A stretch of 64,000 nucleotides of DNA from Sipunculus nudus (lineage: Eukaryota > Annelida > Sipuncula > Golfingiida > Sipunculidae): contig CM049317.1 of the NCBI GenBank assembly GCA_026874595.1, positions 62,845,118-62,909,117 on the forward strand. Reading direction: 5' to 3'. Made by a program: the position numbers and the translations under genes. Shown piece by piece: positions 35,777 to 49,334 of the stretch; the first letter of the stretch is position 1; every line of letters starts with the position of its first letter. The notes beneath the pieces are model-generated. The model searched no databases. It was not told the origin of the DNA and saw only the letters and a list, made by a program, of their open reading frames with translations.

Positions 35777-37281
35777 TGTTGTGATTTTGCCGTAAGCAAA
35801 GAATAAGCAAAGCATCAGCAAAGTGTAAGCAAAGGGATTATGCTTTCATGATTGCTTTTTGGCACCATTTTCTGAAGAAATAATGTATTTTTGGACTTTG
35901 CGATGGTCTAATAATGTCATAAATGGTAAAACACTGTAAGTAAATTGTGTTAAAATTGGAAAATGGGTCCAAGAAATCAATAAATGACTTTTTTAAAAAT
36001 AGCAGAATTATACATTATCGGTTTTGATCGAACGATATTGCCCTTACTTTTGATATTAATGTTCACTTTCCGGGACTGCTGTGTAGCCAGGGGACCCGTC
36101 TGTCACCATATGGTTCTTATCAGTGTGTATTTATAGGAAAATGCTGCATTTCTGTTGTGATTTTGCCGTAAGCAAAGAATAAGCAAAGCATCAGCAAAGT
36201 GTAAGCAAAGGGATTATGCTTTCATGATTGCTTTTTGGCACCATTTTCTGAAGAAATAATGTATTTTTGGACTTTGCGATGGTCTAATAATGTCATAAAT
36301 GGTAAAACACTGTAAGTAAATTGTGTTAAAATTGGAAAATGGGTCCAAGAAATCAATAAATGACTTTTTTAAAAATAGCAGAATTATACATTATCGGTTT
36401 TGATCGAACGATATTGCCCTTACTTTTGATATTAATGTTCACTTTCCGGGACTGCTGTGTAGCCAGGGGACCCGTCTGTCACCATATGGTTCTTATCAGT
36501 GTGTATTTATAGGAAAATGCTGCATTTCTGTTGTGATTTTGCCGTAAGCAAAGAATTAGCAAAGCATCAGCAAGGTGTAAGCAAAGGGATTATGCCTTCA
36601 TAATTGCTCTTTGGCACCATTTTCTGAATAAATAATGTATTTTTGGGCATGGGGGGGGGGTCTAATTATGTCAGAAATGGTGAAACACTGTAGGTAAATT
36701 GTGTTAAAATTGGAAAATGGGTCCAATAAATCAATAAATGACTTTTTAAAAATTGCAGAATTATATATTACCGGTTTTGATTGAACAATATTGCCCTTAT
36801 TTTTGATATTAATGGTCACTAACCGGGACTGCTGTGTAGCCAGGGGACCCGTCTGTCTCCATATGGTTCATATCAGTGTGTATTTTTAGGAAAATGCTGC
36901 ATTTCTGTTGTGAATTTGCCGTAAGCAAAGAATAAGCAAAGCATCAGCAAAGTGTAAGTAAAGGGATTATGCCTTCATAATTGCTTTTTTTCACCATTTT
37001 CTGAAGAAATAATGTATTTTTGGACTTTGCGGGGGTCTAATAATGTCAGAAATGGTAAAACATTGTAGGTAAATTGTGTTAAAATTGGAGAATGGGTCAA
37101 AGAAATCAATAATGACTTTTTTAAAAATTGCAGAATTATACATTCGCGGTTTTGATTGAACGATATTGCCCTTACTTTTGATATTAATGTTCACTAACCG
37201 GGACTGCTGTGTAGCTAGGGGACCCGTCTGTCCCCCCTTTAGGTCATATCAGTGTGTATTTTAAGGAAAATGCTGCATTTC
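35777..37281 (+). repeat. HOR fragment: G G A + B/L hybrid
   Basis: Four monomers: 35777 G, 36153 G, 36529 A, 36906 B/L hybrid. The two G monomers carry the GCGATGGTC site and CATAAATGG, like those at 1, 376, 9409 and 9785. The hybrid jumps from B to L and so leads into M at 37282. Confidence 0.9.
36906..37281 (+). repeat. Hybrid monomer B/L
   Basis: B up to GGAGAATGGGTCAAAGAAATC (near 37105), then L from CAATAATGAC, ATTCGCGG, GTAGCTAGGGG and CCCCCCTTTAGG. The join lies near 37100-37112. It skips all types between B and L, so M follows. Confidence 0.92.
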
Positions 37282-40200
37282 TGTTGTGATTTTGCCGTAA
37301 GCAAAGAATAAGCAAAGAATCAGCAAAGTGTAAGCAAAGGGATTATGCCTTCATAATAGCTTTTTTTCTCCATTTTCTGAAGAAAACAATGTACTTTTGG
37401 ACTTTGCGGGGGTCTAATAATGTCAGAAATGATCAAACACTGTAGGTAAATTCTGTTAAAATTAGAAAATGGGTCCCAGGAATCAATAAATGACTGTTTT
37501 AAGTAGCAGAATTTTACATTTGTGGTTTTGATTGAACGATATTGCCCTTACTTTCGATATTAATATTCACTAACCGGGACTGCAGTGTAGCCAGGCGACC
37601 CGTCTGTCTCCATATGGGTCATATCAGTGTGTATTTTTAGGAAAATGCTGCATTTCTGTTGTGATTTTGCCGTAAGCAAAGAATAAGCAAAGAATCAGCA
37701 AAGTGTAAGCAAAGGGATTATGCCTTCATAATTGTTTTTTTTTTCTCCATTTTCTGAAGAAATAATGTATTTTTGGACTTTGCGGGGGTCTAATAATTTC
37801 AGAACTGGTAAAAAATTGTAGGTAAATTGTTTCAAAATTGGAAAATGAGTCCAAGAAATCAATAAATGACTTTTTTAAAAATATAAGAATTATACATTTG
37901 CGGTTTTGATTGAACGATATTGCCCTTACTTTTGATATTAATGTTCACTAACCGGGACTGCTGTGTAGCCAGGGGACCCGTCTGTCACCATATGGTTCAT
38001 ATCAGTGTGCATTTTTAGGAAAATGCTGCATTTCTGTTGTGATTTTTGCCGTAAGCAAAGAATAAGCAAAGTATCAGCAAAGTGTAAGCAAAGGTATTAT
38101 GCCTTCATAATTGCTTTTTGGCACCATTTTCTGAATAAATAATGTATTTTTGGGCATTGGGGGGGGTCTAATTATGTCAGAAATGGTGAAACACTGTAGG
38201 TAAATTGTGTTAAAATTGGAAAATGGGTCCAATAAATTAATAAATGACTTTTTAAAAATTGCAGAATTATACATTACCGGTTTTGATTGAACAATATTGC
38301 CCTTATTTTTGATATTAATGGTCACTAACCGGGACTGCTGTGTAGCCAGGGGACCCGTCTGTCTCCATATGGTTCATATCAGTGTGTATTTTTAGGAAAA
38401 TGCTGCATTTCTGTTGTGAATTTGCCGTAAGCAAAGAATAAGCAAAGCATCAGCAAAGTGTAAGCAAAGGGATTATGCCTTCATAATTGCTTTTTTTCAC
38501 CATTTTCTGAAGAAATAATGTATTTTTGGACTTTGCGGGGGTCTTATAATGTCAGAAATGGTAAAACATTGTAGGTAAATTGTGTTAAAATTGGAGAATG
38601 GGTCAAAGAAATCAATAAATGACTTTTTTTTTAAAAATAGCAGAATTATACATTTCCGGTTTTGATTGAACGATATTGCCCTTACTTTTTAATATTAATG
38701 TTCACTAACCGGGACTGCTGTGTAGCCAGGGGACCGTCTGTCTCCATATGGTTCATATCAGTGTGTATTTGTAGGAAAATGCTGCATTTCTGTTGTGATT
38801 TTGCCGTAAGCAAAGAATAAGCAAAGCATAAAAAAAAGTGTAGGCAAAGGGATTATGCCTGCATAATTACTTTTTGGCACCATTTTCTGAAGAAATAATG
38901 TATTTTTGGACTTTGCGGGGTCTAATAATGTCAGAAATGGTAAAACATTGTAGGTAAATTGTGTTAAAATTGGAGAATGGGTCAAAGAAATCAATAAATG
39001 ACTTTTTTTAAAAATAGCAGAATTATACATTTCCGGTTTTGATTGAACAATATTGCCCTTACTTTTTAATATTAATGTTCACTAACCGGGACTGCTGTGT
39101 AGCCAGGGGACCGTCTGTCTCCATATGGTTCATATCAGTGTGTATTTGTAGGAAAATGCTGCATTTCTGTTGTGATTTTGCCGTTAGCAAAGAATAAGCA
39201 AAGCATCAGCAAACTGTAAGCAAAGGGATTATGCCTTCATAATTGCTTTTTTCACCATTTTCTGAAGAAATAATGTATTTTTGGACTTTGCGGGGGTCTT
39301 ATGTCAGAAATGGTAAAACATTGTAGGTAAATTGTGTTAAAATTGGAAAATGGGTCCAAGAAATCAATAAATGAATTTTTTAAAAATAGCAGAATTATAC
39401 ATTATCGGTTTTGATTGAACGATATTGCCCTTACTTTTGACATTAATGTTCACTAAACGGGACTGCTATGTAGCCAGGGGACCCGTCTGTCCCCATATGG
39501 GTCATATCAGTGTGTATTTTTAGGAAAATGCTGCATTTCTGTTGTGATTTTGCCGTAAGCAAAGAATAAGCAAAGCATCAGCAAAGTGTAAGCAAAGGGA
39601 TTATGCTTTCATGATTGCTTTTTGGCACCATTTTCTGAAGAAATAATGTATTTTTGGACTTTGCGATGGTCTAATAATGTCATAAATGGTAAAACACTGT
39701 AAGTAAATTGTGTTAAAATTGGAAAATGGGTCCAAGAAATCAATAAATGACTTTTTTAAAAATAGCAGAATTATACATTATCGGTTTTGATCGAACGATA
39801 TTGCCCTTACTTTTGATATTAATGTTCACTTTCCGGGACTGCTGTGTAGCCAGGGGACCCGTCTGTCACCATATGCTTCTTATCAGTGTGTATTTATAGG
39901 AAAATGCTGCATTTCTGTTGTGATTTTGCCGTAAGCAAAGAATTAGCAAAGCATCAGCAAGGTGTAAGCAAAGGGATTATGCCTTCATAATTGCTCTTTG
40001 GCACCATTTTCTGAATAAATAATGTATTTTTGGGCATGGGGGGGGGGGGTCTAATTATGTCAGAAATGGTGAAACACTGTAGGTAAATTGTGTTAAAATT
40101 GGAAAATGGGTCCAATAAATCAATAAATGACTTTTTAAAAATTGCAGAATTATATATTACTGGTTTTGATTGAACAATATTGCCCTTATTTTTGATATTA

Positions 40201-42175
40201 ATGGTCACTAACCGGGACTGCTGTGTAGCCAGGGGACCCGTCTGTCTCCATATGGTTCATATCAGTGTGTATTTTTAGGAATATGCTGCATTTCTGTTGT
40301 GAATTTGCCGTAAGCAAAGAATAAGCAAAGCATCAGCAAAGTGTAAGTAAAGGGATTATGCCTTCATAATTGCTTTTTTTCACCATTTTCTGAAGAAATA
40401 ATGTATTTTTGGACTTTGCGGGGGTCTAATAATGTCAGAAATGGTAAAACATTGTAGGTAAATTGTGTTAAAATTGGAGAATGGGTCAAAGAAATCAATA
40501 GATGACTTTTTTTAAAAATAGCAGAATTATACATTTCCGGTTTTGATTGAACGATATTGCCCTTACTTTTTAATATTAATGTTCACTATCCGGGACTGCT
40601 GTGTAGCCAGGGGACCCGTCTGTCACCATTTGGTTCTTATCAGTGTGTATTTTTAGGAAAATGCTGCATTTCTGTTGTGATTTTGCCGTAAGCAAAGAAT
40701 TAGCAAAGCATCAGCAAAGTGTAAGCAAAGGGATTATGCTTTCATAGTTGATTTTTTTCACCATTTTCTGAAGAAATAATGTATTTTTGGACTTTGCGGG
40801 GGTCTAATAATGTCAGAAATGGTAAAACACTGTAAGTAAATTGTGTTAAAATTGGAAAATGGGTCCAAGAAATCAATAAATGACTTTTTTAAAAATAGCA
40901 GAATTATACATTATCGGTTTTGATCGAACGATATTGCCCTTACTTTTGATATTAATGTTCACTTTCCGGGACTGCTGTGTAGCCAGGGGACCCGTCTGTC
41001 ACCATATGGTTCTTATCACTGTGTATTTATAGGAAAATGCTGCATTTCTGTTGTGATTTTGCCGTAAGCAAAGAATTAGCAAAGCATCAGCAAGGTGTAA
41101 GCAAAGGGATTATGCCTTCATAATTGCTCTTTGGCACCATTTTCTGAAGAAATAATGTATTTTTGGACTTTGCGGGGGTCTTATAATGTCAGAAATGGTA
41201 AAACATTGTAGGTAAATTGTGTTAAAATTGGAAAATGGGTCAAAGAAATCAATAAATGACTTTTTTAAAAATAGAAGAATTATACATTTGCGGTTTTGAT
41301 TGAACGATATTGCCCTTACTTTTGATATTAATGACTAACCGGGACTGCTATGTAGCCAGGGGACCCGTCTGTCCCCATATGGGTCATATCAGTGTGTATT
41401 TTTAGGAAAATGCTGCATTTCTGTTGTGATTTTGCCGTAAGCAAAGAATAAGCAAAGCATCAGCAAAGTGTAAGCAAAGGGATTATGCTTTCATGATTGC
41501 TTTTTGGCACCATTTTCTGAAGAAATAATGTATTTTTGGACTTTGGGGGGGTCTAATAATGTCAGAAATGGTAAAACACTGTAGGTAAATTGTGTTAAAA
41601 TTGGAAAATGAGTCCAAGAAATCAATAAATGACTTTTTTAAAAATAGCAGAATTATACATTATCGGTTTTGATTGAACGATATTGCCCTTACTTTTGATA
41701 TTAATGTTCACTATCCGGGACTGCTGTGTAGCCAGGGGACCCGTCTGTCACCATATGGTTCTTATCAGTGTGTATTTATAGGAAAATGCTGCATTTCTGT
41801 TGTGATTTTGCCGTAAGCAAAGAATTAGCAAAGCATCAGCAAGGTGTAAGCAAAGGGATTATGCCTTCATAATTGCTCTTTGGCACCATTTTCTGAATAA
41901 ATAATGTATTTTTGGGCATTGGGGGGGGGGTCTAATAATGTCAGAAATGGTGAAACACTGTAGGTAAATTGTGTTAAAATTGGAAAATGGGTCCAATAAA
42001 TCAATAAATGACTTTTTAAAAATTGCAGAATTATACATTACCGGTTTTGATTGAACAATATTGCCCTTATTTTTGATATTAATGGTCACTAACCGGGACT
42101 GCTGTGTAGCCAGGGGACCCGTCTGTCTCCATATGGTTCATATCAGTGTGTATTTTTAGGAAAATGCTGCATTTC
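37282..42175 (+). repeat. HOR fragment: M N O P E F G' A B C D H A'
   Basis: Thirteen monomers: 37282 M, 37657 N, 38035 O, 38412 P, 38791 E, 39168 F, 39540 G', 39916 A, 40295 B, 40673 C, 41049 D, 41422 H, 41798 A'. F is followed by G' rather than G G A B C D E F, so a 7-monomer module is missing. From 37657 onward this block corresponds to 58360-64000 at a constant offset of about 20.7 kb. Confidence 0.92.
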
Positions 42176-45100
42176 TGTTGTGAATTTGCCGTAAGCAAAG
42201 AATAAGCAAAGCATCAGCAAAGTGTAAGCAAAGGGATTATGCCTTCATAATTGCTTTTTTTCACCATTTTCTGAAGAAATAATGTATTTTTGGACTTTGC
42301 GGGGGTCTTATAATGTCAGAAATGGTAAAACATTGTAGGTAAATTGTGTTAAAATTGGAGAATGGGTCAAAGAAATCAATAAATGACTTTTTTTTTAAAA
42401 ATAGCAGAATTATACATTTCCGGTTTTGATTGAACGATATTGCCCTTACTTTTTAATATTAATGTTCACTAACCGGGACTGCTGTGTAGCCAGGGGACCG
42501 TCTGTCTCCATATGGTTCATATCAGTGTGTATTTGTAGGAAAATGCTGCATTTCTGTTGTGATTTTGCCGTAAGCAAAGAATAAGCAAAGCATAAAAAAA
42601 GGGTGTAGGCAAAGGGATTATGCCTGCATAATTACTTTTTCGCACCATTTTCTGAAGAAATAATGTATTTTTGGACTTTGCGGGGTCTAATAATGTCAGA
42701 AATGGTAAAACATTGTAGGTAAATTGTGTTAAAATTGGAGAATGGGTCAAAGAAATCAATAAATGACTTTTTTTAAAAATAGCAGAATTATACATTTCCG
42801 GTTTTGATTGAACAATATTGCCCTTACTTTTTAATATTAATGTTCACTAACCGGGACTGCTGTGTAGCCAGGGGACCGTCTGTCTCCATATGGTTCATAT
42901 CAGTGTGTATTTGTAGGAAAATGCTGCATTTCTGTTGTGATTTTGCCGTTAGCAAAGAATAAGCAAAGCATCAGCAAACTGTAAGCAAAGGGATTATGCC
43001 TTCATAATTGCTTTTTTCACCATTTTCTGAAGAAATAATGTATTTTTGGACTTTGCGGGGGTCTTATGTCAGAAATGGTAAAACATTGTAGGTAAATTGT
43101 GTTAAAATTGGAAAATGGGTCCAAGAAATCAATAAATGAATTTTTTAAAAATAGCAGAATTATACATTATCGGTTTTGATTGAACGATATTGCCCTTACT
43201 TTTGACATTAATGTTCACTAAACGGGACTGCTATGTAGCCAGGGGACCCGTCTGTCCCCATATGGGTCATATCAGTGTGTATTTTTAGGAAAATGCTGCA
43301 TTTCTGTTGTGATTTTGCCGTAAGCAAAGAATAAGCAAAGCATCAGCAAAGTGTAAGCAAAGGGATTATGCTTTCATGATTGCTTTTTGGCACCATTTTC
43401 TGAAGAAATAATGTATTTTTGGACTTTGCGATGGTCTAATAATGTCATAAATGGTAAAACACTGTAAGTAAATTGTGTTAAAATTGGAAAATGGGTCCAA
43501 GAAATCAATAAATGACTTTTTTAAAAATAGCAGAATTATACATTATCGGTTTTGATCGAACGATATTGCCCTTACTTTTGATATTAATGTTCACTTTCCG
43601 GGACTGCTGTGTAGCCAGGGGACCCGTCTGTCACCATATGCTTCTTATCAGTGTGTATTTATTGGAAAATGCTGCATTTCTGTTGTGATTTTGCCGTAAG
43701 CAAAGAATTAGCAAAGCATCAGCAAGGTGTAAGCAAAGGGATTATGCCTTCATAATTGCTCTTTGGCACCATTTTCTGAATAAATAATGTATTTTTGGGC
43801 ATGGGGGGGGGTCTAATTATGTCAGAAATGGTGAAACACTGTAGGTAAATTGTGTTAAAATTGGAAAATGGGTCCAATAAATCAATAAATGACTTTTTAA
43901 AAATTGCAGAATTATATATTACCGGTTTTGATTGAACAATATTGCCCTTATTTTTGATATTAATGGTCACTAACCGGGACTGCTGTGTAGCCAGGGGACC
44001 CGTCTGTCTCCATATGGTTCATATCAGTGTGTATTTTTAGGAAAATGCTGCATTTCTGTTGTGAATTTGCCGTAAGCAAAGAATAAGCAAAGCATCAGCA
44101 AAGTGTAAGTAAAGGGATTATGCCTTCATAATTGCTTTTTTTCACCATTTTCTGAAGAAATAATATATTTTTGGACTTTGCGGGGGTCTAATAATGTCTG
44201 AAATGGTAAAACATTGTAGGTAAATTGTGTTAAAATTGGAGAATGGGTCAAAGAAATCAATAGATGACTTTTTTTAAAAATAGCAGAATTATACATTTCC
44301 GGTTTTGATTGAACGATATTGCCCTTACTTTTTAATATTAATGTTCACTATCCGGGACTGCTGTGTAGCCAGGGGACCCGTCTGTCACCATTTGGTTCTT
44401 ATCAGTGTGTATTTTTAGGAAAATGCTGCATTTCTGTTGTGATTTTGCCGTAAGCAAAGAATTAGCAAAGCATCAGCAAAGTGTAAGCAAAGGGATTATG
44501 CTTTCATAGTTGATTTTTTTCACCATTTTCTGAAGAAATAATGTATTTTTGGACTTTGCGGGGGTCTAATAATGTCAGAAATGGTAAAACACTGTAAGTA
44601 AATTGTGTTAAAATTGGAAAATGGGTCCAAGAAATCAATAAATGACTTTTTTAAAAATAGCAGAATTATACATTATCGGTTTTGATCGAACAATATTGCC
44701 CTTACTTTTGATATTAATGTTCACTTTCCGGGACTGCTGTGTAGCCAGGGGACCCGTCTGTCACCATATGGTTCTTATCAGTGTGTATTTATAGGAAAAT
44801 GCTGCATTTCTGTTGTGATTTTGCCGTAAGCAAAGAATTAGCAAAGCATCAGCAAGGTGTAAGCAAAGGGATTATGCCTTCATAATTGCTCTTTGGCACC
44901 ATTTTCTGAAGAAATAATGTATTTTTGGACTTTGCGGGGGTCTTATAATGTCAGAAATGGTAAAACATTGTAGGTAAATTGTGTTAAAATTGGAAAATGG
45001 GTCAAAGAAATCAATAAATGACTTTTTTAAAAATAGAAGAATTATACATTTGCGGTTTTGATTGAACGATATTGCCCTTACTTTTGATATTAATGACTAA

Positions 45101-47449
45101 CCGGGACTGCTATGTAGCCAGGGGACCCGTCTGTCCCCATATGGGTCATATCAGTGTGTATTTTTAGGAAAATGCTGCATTTCTGTTGTGATTTTGCCGT
45201 AAGCAAAGAATAAGCAAAGCATCAGCAAAGTGTAAGCAAAGGGATTATGCTTTCATGATTGCTTTTTGGCACCATTTTCTGAAGAAATAATGTATTTTTG
45301 GACTTTGGGGGGGTCTAATAATGTCAGAAATGGTAAAACACTGTAGGTAAATTGTGTTAAAATTGGAAAATGAGTCCAAGAAATCAATAAATGACTTTTT
45401 TTAAAATAGCAGAATTATACATTATCGGTTTTGATTGAACGATATTGCCCTTACTTTTGATATTAATGTTCACTATCCGGGACTGCTGTGTAGCCAGGGG
45501 ACCCGTCTGTCACCATATGGTTCTTATCAGTGTGTATTTATAGGAAAATGCTGCATTTCTGTTGTGATTTTGCCGTAAGCAAAGAATTAGCAAAGCATCA
45601 GCAAGGTGTAAGCAAAGGGATTATGCCTTCATAATTGCTCTTTGGCACCATTTTCTGAATAAATAATGTATTTTTGGGCATTGGGGGGGGGGGGTCTAAT
45701 TATGTCAGAAATGGTGAAACACTGTAGGTAAATTGTGTTAAAATTGGAAAATGGGTCCAATAAATCAATAAATGACTTTTTAAAAATTGCAGAATTATAC
45801 ATTACCGGTTTTGATTGAACAATATTGCCCTTATTTTTGATATTAATGGTCACTAACCGGGACTGCTGTGTAGCCAGGGGACCCGTCTGTCTCCATATGG
45901 TTCATATCAGTGTGTATTTTTAGGAAAATGCTGCATTTCTGTTGTGAATTTGCCGTAAGCAAAGAATAAGCAAAGGATCAGCAAAGTGTAAGTAAAGGGA
46001 TTATGCCTTCATAATTGCTTTTTTCACCATTTTCTGAAGAAATAATGTATTTTTGGACTTTGCGGGGGTCTAATAATGTCAGAAATGGTAAAACATTGTA
46101 GGTAAATTGTGTTAAAATTGGAGAATGGGTCAAAGAAATCAATAAATGACTTTTTTTAAAAATAGCAGAATAATACATTTCCGGTTTTGATTGAACGATA
46201 TTGCCCTTACTTTTGATATTAATGTTCACTATCCGGGACTGCTGTGTAGCCAGGGGACCCGTCTGTCACCATTTGGTTCTTATCAGTGTGTATTTTTAGG
46301 AAAATGCTGCATTTCTGTTGTGATTTTGCCGTAAGGAAAGAATTAGCAAAGCATCAGGAAAGTGTAAGCAAAGGGATTATGCTTTCATAGTTGATTTTTT
46401 TCACCATTTTCTGAAGAAATAATGTATTTTTGGACTTTGCGGGGGTCTAATAATGTCAGAAATGGTAAAACACTGTAGGTAAATTGTGTTAAAATTGGAA
46501 AATGGGTCCAAGAATTCAATAAATGACTTTTTTTTAAAATTGCAGAACTATACATTATCGGTTTTGATTGAACGATATTGCCCTTACTTTTGATATTAAT
46601 GTTCACTTTCCGGGACTGCTGTGTAGCCAGGGGACCCGTCTGTCACCATATGGTTCTTATCAGTGTGTATTTTTAGGAAAATGCTGCATTTCTGTTGTGA
46701 TTTTGCCGTAAGCAAAGAATTAGCAAAGCATCAGCAAAGTGTAAGCAAAGGGATTATGCTTCATAGTTGCTTTTTTTCACCATTTTCTGAAGAAATCATG
46801 TATTTTCGGACTTTGCGGGGGTCTAATAATGTCAGAAATGGTAAAACATTGTAGGTAAATTGTGTTAAAATTGGAAAATGGGCCAAAGAAATCAATAAAT
46901 GACTTTTTTAAAAATTGCAGAATTATACATTACCGGTTTTGATTGAACAATATTGCCCTTACTTTTGATATTAATGTTCACTAACCGGGACTGCTGTGTA
47001 GCCAGGGGACCCGTCTGTCCCCATATGGGTCATATCAGTGTGTTTTTTTTTTTTTGGAAAATGCTGCATTTCTGTTATGATTTTGCGGTAAGCAAAGAAT
47101 AAGCAGACCATAAGCAAAGTGTAAGCAAAGGGATTATGTCTTAATAATTGCTTTTTGGCACCATTTTCTGAAAAAAATATTGTATTTTTGGGCTTTGCGG
47201 GGGTCTAATAATGTCAGAAATGGTGAAACACTGAAAGTAAATTGTGTTAAAATTGGAAAATGTGTCCAATAAATCAATAATGACTTTTTTAAAAATTGCA
47301 GAATTATACATTCGCGGTTTTGATTGAACGATATTGCCCTTACTTTTGATATTAATGTTCACTGACCGGGACTGCTGTGTAGCTAGGGGACCCGTCTGTC
47401 CCCCCTTTGGGTCATATCAGTGTGTATTTTTAGGAAAATGCTGCATTTC
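42176..47449 (+). repeat. HOR fragment: P E F G' A B C D H A' I J K L
   Basis: Fourteen monomers: 42176 P, 42555 E, 42933 F, 43305 G', 43681 A, 44057 B, 44435 C, 44811 D, 45184 H, 45560 A', 45940 I, 46316 J, 46693 K, 47073 L. P follows A' directly, skipping I-O (7 monomers); A' and O are related types, so a crossover between them would give this join. The C monomer at 44435 lacks the CACTGTG tail of other C copies. The last L has CACTGACCGGG and GTCAGAAATGG, as the R and M' monomers of the next block do. Confidence 0.9.
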
Positions 47450-47828
47450 TGTTGTGATTTTGCCGTAAGCAAAGAATAAGCAAAGAATCAGCAAAGTGTA
47501 AGCAAAGGGATTATGCCTTCATAATTGCTTTTTTTTCTCCATTTTCTGAAGAAATAATGTATTTTTGGACTTTCCGGGGGTCTAATAATGTCAGAAATGG
47601 TAAAACATTGTAAGTTAATTGTGTCAAAATTAGAAAATGGGTCCAAGAAATCAATAAATGACTTTTTTAAAAATATAAGAATTATACATTTGCGGTTTTG
47701 ATTGAACGATATTGCCCTTACTTTTGATATATTAATGTTCACTAACCGGGACTGCTGTGTAGCCAGGGGACCCGTCTGTACCCATATGGGTCATATCAGT
47801 GTGTATTTTTAGGAAAATGCTTCATTTC
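47450..47828 (+). repeat. Monomer type Q (N-like, single copy)
   Basis: It has CTTTCCGGGGGTC (elsewhere CTTTGCGG), TTGTAAGTTAATTGTGTC, AAAATTAGAAAATGG, ATATAAGAATT, a two-base insertion giving TTGATATATTAATG, and a CTGTACCCATATGGG tail. It shares the N body but not the N-specific CAGAACTGG. The insertion shifts the reverse reading frame. Confidence 0.88.
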
Positions 47829-48205
47829 TGTTGTGATTTTGCCATAAGCAAAGAATAAGCAAAGCATCAGCAAAGTGTAAGCAAAGGGATTATGCCTTCA
47901 TAGTTGCTTTTTTTCACCATTTTCTGAAGAAATAATGTATTTTTGGACTTTGCGGAGGTATAATAATGTCAGAAATGGTAAAACATTGTAGGTTAATTGT
48001 GTTAAAATTGGAAAATGGGTTCAAGAAATCAATAAATGACTTTTTTAAAAATAGAAGAATTATATATTTGCGGTTTTGATTGAACGATATTGCCCTTACT
48101 TTTGATATTAATGTTCACTGACCGGGACTGCTGTGTAGCTAGGGGACCCGTCTGTCCCCCCTTTGGGTCATATCAGTGTGTATTTTAAGGAAAATGCTGC
48201 ATTTC
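47829..48205 (+). repeat. Monomer type R, first copy
   Basis: Diagnostics: TTCATTTCTG at its 5' border, which breaks the AAATGC-T-GCATTT dyad; GCCATAAGC, GCGGAGGTATAATAATG, GGTTAATTGTG, GGGTTCAAG, AATAGAAGAATTATATATT, CACTGACCGG, GTAGCTAGGGG and CCCCCCTTTGGG. Only this copy and the one at 48958 exist in the window. Confidence 0.9.
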
Positions 48206-48580
48206 TGTTGTGATTTTGCCGTAAGCAAAGAATAAGCAAAGAATCAGCAAAGTGTAAGCAAAGGGATTATGCCTTCATAATAGCTTTTTTTCTCCATTTT
48301 CTGAAGAAAACAATGTACTTTTGGACTTTGCGGGGGTCTAATAATGTCAGAAATGGTCAAACACTGTAGGTAAATTCTGTTAAAATTAGAAAATGGGTCC
48401 CAGGAATATATAAATGACTGTTTTAAGTAGCAGAATTTTACATTTGTGGTTTTGATTGAACGATATTGCCCTTACTTTCGATATTAATATTCACTAACCG
48501 GGACTGCAGTGTAGCCAGGGGACCCGTCTGTCTCCATATGGGTCATATCAGTGTGTATTTTTAGGAAAATGCTGCATTTC
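48206..48580 (+). repeat. Monomer type M' (M-like)
   Basis: M diagnostics are present (AAAACAATGTAC, AAATTCTGTT, GACTGTTTTAAG, CTGCAGTG), but it reads AATGGTCAAAC where M has AATGATCAAAC, AGGAATATATAAATG where M has AGGAATCAATAAATG, and CCAGGGGACCC where M has CCAGGCGACCC. It follows R and precedes S. Confidence 0.88.
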
Positions 48581-48957
48581 TGTTGTGATTTTGCCGTAAG
48601 CATAGAATAAGCAAAGAATCAGCAAAGTGTAAGCAAAGGGATTATGCCTTCATAATTGCTTTTTTTTCTCCATTTTCTGAAGAAATAATGTATTTTTGGA
48701 CTTTGCGGGGGTCTAATAATTTCAGAAATGGTAAAACATTGTAGGTAAATTGTTTCAAAATTGGAAAATGGGTCCAAGAAATCAATAAATGACTTTTTTA
48801 AAAATATAAGAATTATACATTTGCGGTTTTGATTGAACGATATTGCCCTTACTTTTGATATTAATGTTCACTAACCGGGACTGCTGTGTAGCCAGGGGAC
48901 CCGTCTGTACCCATATGGGTCATATCAGTGTGTATTTTTAGGAAAATGCTTCATTTC
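48581..48957 (+). repeat. Monomer type S (N-like, single copy)
   Basis: It carries the N features TTTCAGAAATGG and TTGTTTCAAAATTGG and ATATAAGAATT, but keeps GAAATGGTAAAACATTG and AAATGGGTCC where canonical N has CAGAACTGG, AAAAAATTG and AAATGAGTCC. It also has GTAAGCATAGAAT. It resembles an N ancestor before those substitutions. Confidence 0.87.
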
Positions 48958-49334
48958 TGTTGTGATTTTGCCATAAGCAAAGAATAAGCAAAGAATCAGC
49001 AAAGTGTAAGCAAAGGGATTATGCCTTCATAGTTGCTTTTTTTCACCATTTTCTGAAGAAATAATGTATTTTTGGACTTTGCGGAGGTATAATAATGTCA
49101 GAAATGGTAAAACATTGTAGGTTAATTGTGTTAAAATTGGAAAATGGGTTCAAGAAATCAATAAATGACTTTTTTAAAAATAGAAGAATTATATATTTGC
49201 GGTCTTTATTGAACGATATTGCCCTTACTTTTGATATTAATGTTCACTGACCGGGACTGCTGTGTAGCTAGGGGACCCGTCTTTCCCCCCTTTGGGTCAT
49301 ATCAGTGTGTATTTTAAGGAAAATGCTGCATTTC
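48958..49334 (+). repeat. Monomer type R, second copy
   Basis: Nearly identical to the R at 47829. Differences seen: AAAGAATCAGC where the first has AAAGCATCAGC, GCGGTCTTTATTG where the first has GCGGTTTTGATTG, and CCCGTCTTTCCC where the first has CCCGTCTGTCCC. It lies 1129 bp after the first R. Confidence 0.9.
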
